Positions 5,417-7,941 of a stretch of DNA of 7,941 nt are shown here, in pieces. The stretch is taken from assembly GCA_005880165.1 (NCBI GenBank), contig VBJP01000131.1, forward strand, positions 1 through 7,941. The letters are read 5' to 3'. This DNA is from Chloroflexota bacterium. Lineage in GTDB: Bacteria; Chloroflexota; Limnocylindria; QHBO01. Numbering within the stretch: the stretch's first letter is position 1; each line of letters opens with the position of its first letter. The notes below the pieces were generated by a model. That model searched no databases. It was not told the DNA's origin and saw only the letters and a program-made list of their open reading frames with translations. The position numbers and the translations under genes were made by a program.

Positions 5417-6748
5417 TCAGCGGCTATGCGTGGGATCGCTGATGCCGGGGTCGCCGATGCCGGGGACGGCGAGGTCAGGCTCCGGAACAAGGCGCTCCGG
5501 CCCGGCCTCGTCGCTGATCGGATCCGAGGAGGCGTGCTCACGACGAGCGAGGATGCCGAACGGAATCGCCAGTGCCTCGACGGCGGCGGCGATCACGAAT
5601 GAAGCCCCATAGCTATAGACGTCGGCGGCACGTCCCAGGCCGGGCTGAATCACGACGCCGCCCGCTGACCCCATCAGGGAGTCGAACGAGAGGACCGTCG
5701 CGCGCTGCTCGGATGGGATGAGGCCGTTCATGAACGCCTGGCGCATCGGTCCGGTGATGGCGAAGACCAGCGCCCATCCGGTGAGCAGCGCCAGCGCGAG
5801 CCAGAAACTGCCGATCAATCCGATCGCCGCCAGGACCGCCACGTTGATGATCCCTCCCAGGATCAGCGCATCGGTCCTGCGGCGGAAGAAGCGACGGACT
5901 CGGGACACGAGCAGTCCACCGACGATCCCGGCACCGGCCACGATGGCTGCCGCCAGGCCCGCGATGCCATACGCGCTCTTATTGCCGAACAGCTCGAGCA
6001 GGTACGGCTGCGAGGCGTAGAAGACGTAGATACCGACCCCGAAGCTGAACGGCGCGGCGAGCATCAGCCATCGGACCGGAGGCTTGCGGAATCCGCCGTC
6101 CACGGAGCCGCGGATCACGTTGCGTACGGCCGCCACCGGACTCACATTGCGCTGCGGCGTGAAGCCGAGATCGCGCATGTACCGCAAGGCGACGATCAGC
6201 GTGACGCCCAACAGCGCGGCGCGGAGGACATAGGGCACGCCCAGGTTCGTGAGCTGCGCGACGAAACCGCCGGCCACCGACCCAACCAGCATGGCCGCGC
6301 CCCCCACGGTCTGCGCCCGGCCGAACACGTGCTCGAGGTGGCCCTGGAAGCCGGTCGCATTGAGCGCATCGACCAGCCACGCCTCGGTCGCACCCGAGAA
6401 GAAGGTGAATCCCAGGCCGAGCAGAATCGAGGCGATCGCCCAGCCCCACAGCGCCGCATGGAGCTGCCACATCACCAGGTACAGGAGGGTGGAGACGAGC
6501 AGCGTGGCGGCGCCCAGCACGTACGAGAATCGCCGGCCGCGGGTGTCGGCCACCACGCCGGTCGGCACCTCGAAGATGACCTGGCCAACGGTGAAGAAGG
6601 CGTTCGCGGCGAACGCCTCCGCGTTGTTGAGCCCTGCGTCGAGCAGGAAGAGGGTATTGATGCCCCAGATGAACGAGGCAGCCAGTGTGGTGAGCAGCGT
6701 GAGGACGAGGTAGGTGCGTTCGACGCTGCGGGTGGGATCGCTGGTCAT
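5417..6748 (-). CDS. MFS transporter
   Basis: A 443-residue inner-membrane protein with about 12 hydrophobic helices and the major facilitator motif A between TM2 and TM3 (GVVADTRGRR, near residues 64-73). It is most like drug/metabolite efflux MFS proteins; the helix 1-3 pattern INTLFLLDAG...EVPTGVVADTRGRR is common in uncharacterised exporters, and the substrate cannot be inferred. A basic loop at about 190-225 separates the two halves. The ~38-residue tail after TM12 is acidic and Gly/Pro-rich, with a short tandem repeat (VPGIGDPGISDP). ATG at 6748 and GTG at 6751 are adjacent in-frame starts; neither has a good SD. TAGATT at 6766-6761 resembles a -10 element 10-12 bases before them, so a leaderless message is possible. 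The nearest minus-strand gene downstream begins 196 bp away and is probably a separate unit. Confidence 0.88.
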   Translation of the reverse strand: MTSDPTRSVERTYLVLTLLTTLAASFIWGINTLFLLDAGLNNAEAFAANAFFTVGQVIFEVPTGVVADTRGRRFSYVLGAATLLVSTLLYLVMWQLHAALWGWAIASILLGLGFTFFSGATEAWLVDALNATGFQGHLEHVFGRAQTVGGAAMLVGSVAGGFVAQLTNLGVPYVLRAALLGVTLIVALRYMRDLGFTPQRNVSPVAAVRNVIRGSVDGGFRKPPVRWLMLAAPFSFGVGIYVFYASQPYLLELFGNKSAYGIAGLAAAIVAGAGIVGGLLVSRVRRFFRRRTDALILGGIINVAVLAAIGLIGSFWLALALLTGWALVFAITGPMRQAFMNGLIPSEQRATVLSFDSLMGSAGGVVIQPGLGRAADVYSYGASFVIAAAVEALAIPFGILARREHASSDPISDEAGPERLVPEPDLAVPGIGDPGISDPTHSR

Positions 6749-6879
6749 CACATGAACGAATCTATTCCTTGATCTGGCCGGTCGATGTCAGTATGAAGTG
6801 GTGATCAGGACCGCCTCAGCACATGCGCGAATGGCACCGTGGCAGTGGCTCAAGGGCAAGATCATCGATCGTGGCTGAG

Positions 6880-6908
6880 TTGTCGGAGTGATCGACCATC
6901 GGTATCCT
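6880..6908 (+). promoter_or_regulatory. sigma-70-type promoter upstream of the tRNA
   Basis: TTGTCG (6880-6885) and TATCCT (6903-6908) are separated by exactly 17 bp and each match the consensus at four or more positions. The predicted start at about 6915 is some 23 bases before the tRNA 5' end, a normal leader for tRNA processing by RNase P. Confidence 0.55.
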
Positions 6909-6937
6909 CGGTGCGCGCTCATCGAGCACAACCCGGC

Positions 6938-6984
6938 GGCGGAGTAGCTCAGTGGTAGAGCAGGGGACTCATAAGCCTCCGGAT
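6938..6984 (+). tRNA. tRNA with CAT anticodon, 3'-truncated (Met or Ile2 type)
   Basis: The first ~45 bases are a canonical bacterial tRNA: acceptor strand GGCGGAG (6938-6944), TA, D stem GCTC/GAGC (6947-6950 with 6958-6961) and D loop AGTGGTA. The anticodon stem-loop GGGGA-CTCATAA-GCCTC follows, with anticodon CAT at 6970-6972. The anticodon stem is imperfect: one G-U pair and an A-G mismatch next to the loop. After about 6979 nothing fits: there is no T stem, no TTCRA T loop and no CTCCGCC acceptor strand within the next several hundred bases. It cannot fold as a tRNA and is best read as a pseudo-tRNA. CAT could mean elongator Met, initiator Met or Ile2 (the TilS substrate); the remaining part does not allow a choice. 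It was probably a tRNA-Met or Ile2 next to tilS before the break. Confidence 0.7.
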
Positions 6985-7082
6985 CTATCCGCTGTGGTCC
7001 CGAGCGTGGGAAGTGAGCACAAATCCGCTCACTTATGTGCTGTATCGGCGCCGAAGCCAAGAGCACATAACTCCGATACAGC
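6980..7082 (+). repeat. Repeat-rich, hairpin-rich segment between broken tRNA and broken tilS
   Basis: About 105 bp that belong to neither neighbour. Potential stems: CGGA/TCCG (6980-6991), TCCC/GGGA (6998-7011) and AAGTGAGC/GCTCACTT, an 8-bp stem with an 8-base loop (7011-7034). Two longer pairs are interleaved: TTATGTGCT (7033-7041) with AGCACATAA (7062-7070), and GCTGTATCGG (7039-7048) with CCGATACAGC (7073-7082). The same word recurs a third time in degenerate form (GAGCACAAATCCG, 7015-7027, against GAGCACATAACTCCG, 7061-7075). Function is unknown. Confidence 0.6.
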
Positions 7083-7091
7083 GCATACCTC

Positions 7092-7941
7092 CCCGATTCC
7101 ACCGCCCTCCTGCGTCTCGCCGCGCGGCTTGCCCCCGACCATGGCTGGGAGCTGCACGTCGCGCATCTCGACCACGCCCTCCGCGCTGATTCCGCGGATG
7201 ACGTGCGCTTCGTGACCGACGCGGCCGCGGCTTTGGGGCTGGAGGCGCACGTCCGGCGGACCGATGTCGCCGCCCTTGCCAGGGAGCGTGGCGAGGGGGT
7301 GGAAGAGGCGGGGCGGGTCGCCCGGTATGCATTCTTCGACGAGCTCGCGGACGAGCTTGGGCCGAAGGCCCTGGTGATGACCGCGCACACCGCCGATGAC
7401 CAGGCGGAGACCGTCCTCCTGCACATGGCCCGCGGGACGGGCCTTGCTGGGCTCTCCGGGATCGCCGAGCGTCGCGGGCGCGTCGTCAGGCCGCTCCTCG
7501 GCGAGCGGCGGGCGGACCTGCGTGCGGCCCTCGACGCAGCCGGCCTCCGCTACCGGATCGACCCCAGCAACGACGACCGCCGGTTCTCGCGCAACCGCGC
7601 CCGCGCGGACCTGCTGCCTGCCTTCGAGGGACTCCACGCGCGGGCGATCGAGGCGGTCGGCAGGATGGCGACACAGGCGGCCGCTGACGATCGGCTGGTG
7701 GAGGCCCTCGCCCTGACGGATCTTGCCGCGCGACGCTCCGCGGACGGCTGGATCGACTGGCGCCCCGCCCCCGCGCCCGCCATGGCGGCGCGGCTCGTGC
7801 GTGCCGCAGCCGGGCCTTCGGCGCCCTCCGCGGAGCGAACGCAGGCGCTGGTCGCGGCGGCGGGCGACGGACGGGGCGGCCAGTCGATCGAGCTGGGCGG
7901 CGGCCGCCGGGCCATTCTGCGAGGCGGCAGGGTACGAATCG
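7092..7941 (+). CDS. tilS: tRNA(Ile)-lysidine synthetase TilS, 5'-truncated and cut by window end
   Basis: TilS uses ATP to attach lysine to C34 of the CAU anticodon of tRNA-Ile2, changing both its codon reading and its aminoacylation identity; it is normally essential. The frame from 7092 reads PDSTALLRLAARLAPDHG, then HVAHLDHALR, the TAHTADDQAETVLLHMARGT signature, LAGLSGI, and DPSNDDRRFSRNRARADLLP, all diagnostic of TilS. The homology begins in the middle of the N-terminal PP-loop: 'PDS' of SGGPDS is present, but the SGG half and the preceding strand are absent. Upstream in frame there is a TAA stop at 7068-7070 and no ATG/GTG/TTG between it and the homology; the first possible starts are GTG codons at 7203 and 7212, well inside the ATPase domain. 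The gene as it stands should be inactive. About 283 codons remain before the window ends, reaching the middle or C-terminal domain. Confidence 0.85.

Noticed and set aside
5305..5442. Plus-strand frame between the MFS and lipoprotein genes (LVGQLRDNPEWLMSRAKVP...)
   Set aside because: Its composition looks more protein-like than most shadows and could be a relic, but there is no SD, no good start and no recognisable family, and it overlaps the MFS 3' end.
5430..6743. 12-bp direct repeat GTGGGATCGCTG at both ends of the MFS gene (5430-5441 and 6732-6743)
   Set aside because: A 12-base match is expected by chance in ~8 kb of GC-rich DNA, and both copies are coding (SDPT).
7033..7082. Integron attC site
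   Set aside because: The inverted repeats lack the paired RYYYAAC / GTTRRRY boxes in the required arrangement, and no integrase is in the window.
6973..7095. Group I intron interrupting the tRNA anticodon region
   Set aside because: The anticodon loop and stem are continuous, no 3' tRNA exon is found downstream, and the segment is too short for a group I core.
6788..7426. 212-codon minus-strand frame across the tRNA and tilS
   Set aside because: It is antisense to the tRNA and to tilS; the product is Ser/Arg/Ala-rich without motifs.

Overview
This GC-rich window reads like chromosomal DNA of a high-GC, Gram-positive-type or Chloroflexota-like bacterium. This is inference from four things: strong G/C bias at third codon positions, a perfect TCGAAC-N4-GTTCGA LexA-type box, a divIC/ftsB-like gene that appears to be leaderless, and the divIC / tRNA(CAT) / tilS gene set, whose order is conserved around Bacillus divIC-tilS-hprT-ftsH. 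No marker in the window fixes the lineage.

Left edge (1-1068): the first 77 codons of a DEAD/DEAH-box helicase (YprA/MrfA-like) run leftward out of the window, with the LexA-type palindrome 12 bp upstream of the start. Rightward from the same intergenic region is a DivIC/FtsB-type septum formation initiator, followed by a 53-residue, very basic protein of the kind usually labelled 'plasmid stabilization protein'.

Middle (1090-6751): a continuous minus-strand block. In transcription order it holds an MFS exporter; a SnoaL/NTF2-like lipoprotein; a membrane histidine kinase; a single-domain receiver; a receiver fused to a class III nucleotidyl cyclase; a DUF3096-type two-helix membrane protein; and a 63-residue Pro/Glu-rich protein. 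The kinase, receiver and receiver-cyclase are tightly coupled (4-bp overlap, then a 2-bp gap). They form a plausible phosphorelay that controls production of a cyclic nucleotide, with the lipoprotein upstream as a possible outer-surface partner of the kinase.

Right edge (6880-7941): a rightward promoter leads into the 5' two thirds of a tRNA with a CAT anticodon. The tRNA homology stops after the anticodon stem. About 105 bp of repeat-rich, hairpin-rich sequence follows, and then tilS (tRNA-Ile lysidine synthetase) begins abruptly inside its PP-loop motif, in a frame with no usable start. Both flanking genes are therefore broken at the same place. This is the most unusual part of the window: a deletion scar, a remnant of an element inserted at the tRNA, or an assembly join. 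The minus-strand block also separates divIC from the tRNA/tilS pair, so it may be an insertion into an ancestral cell-division/tilS locus.
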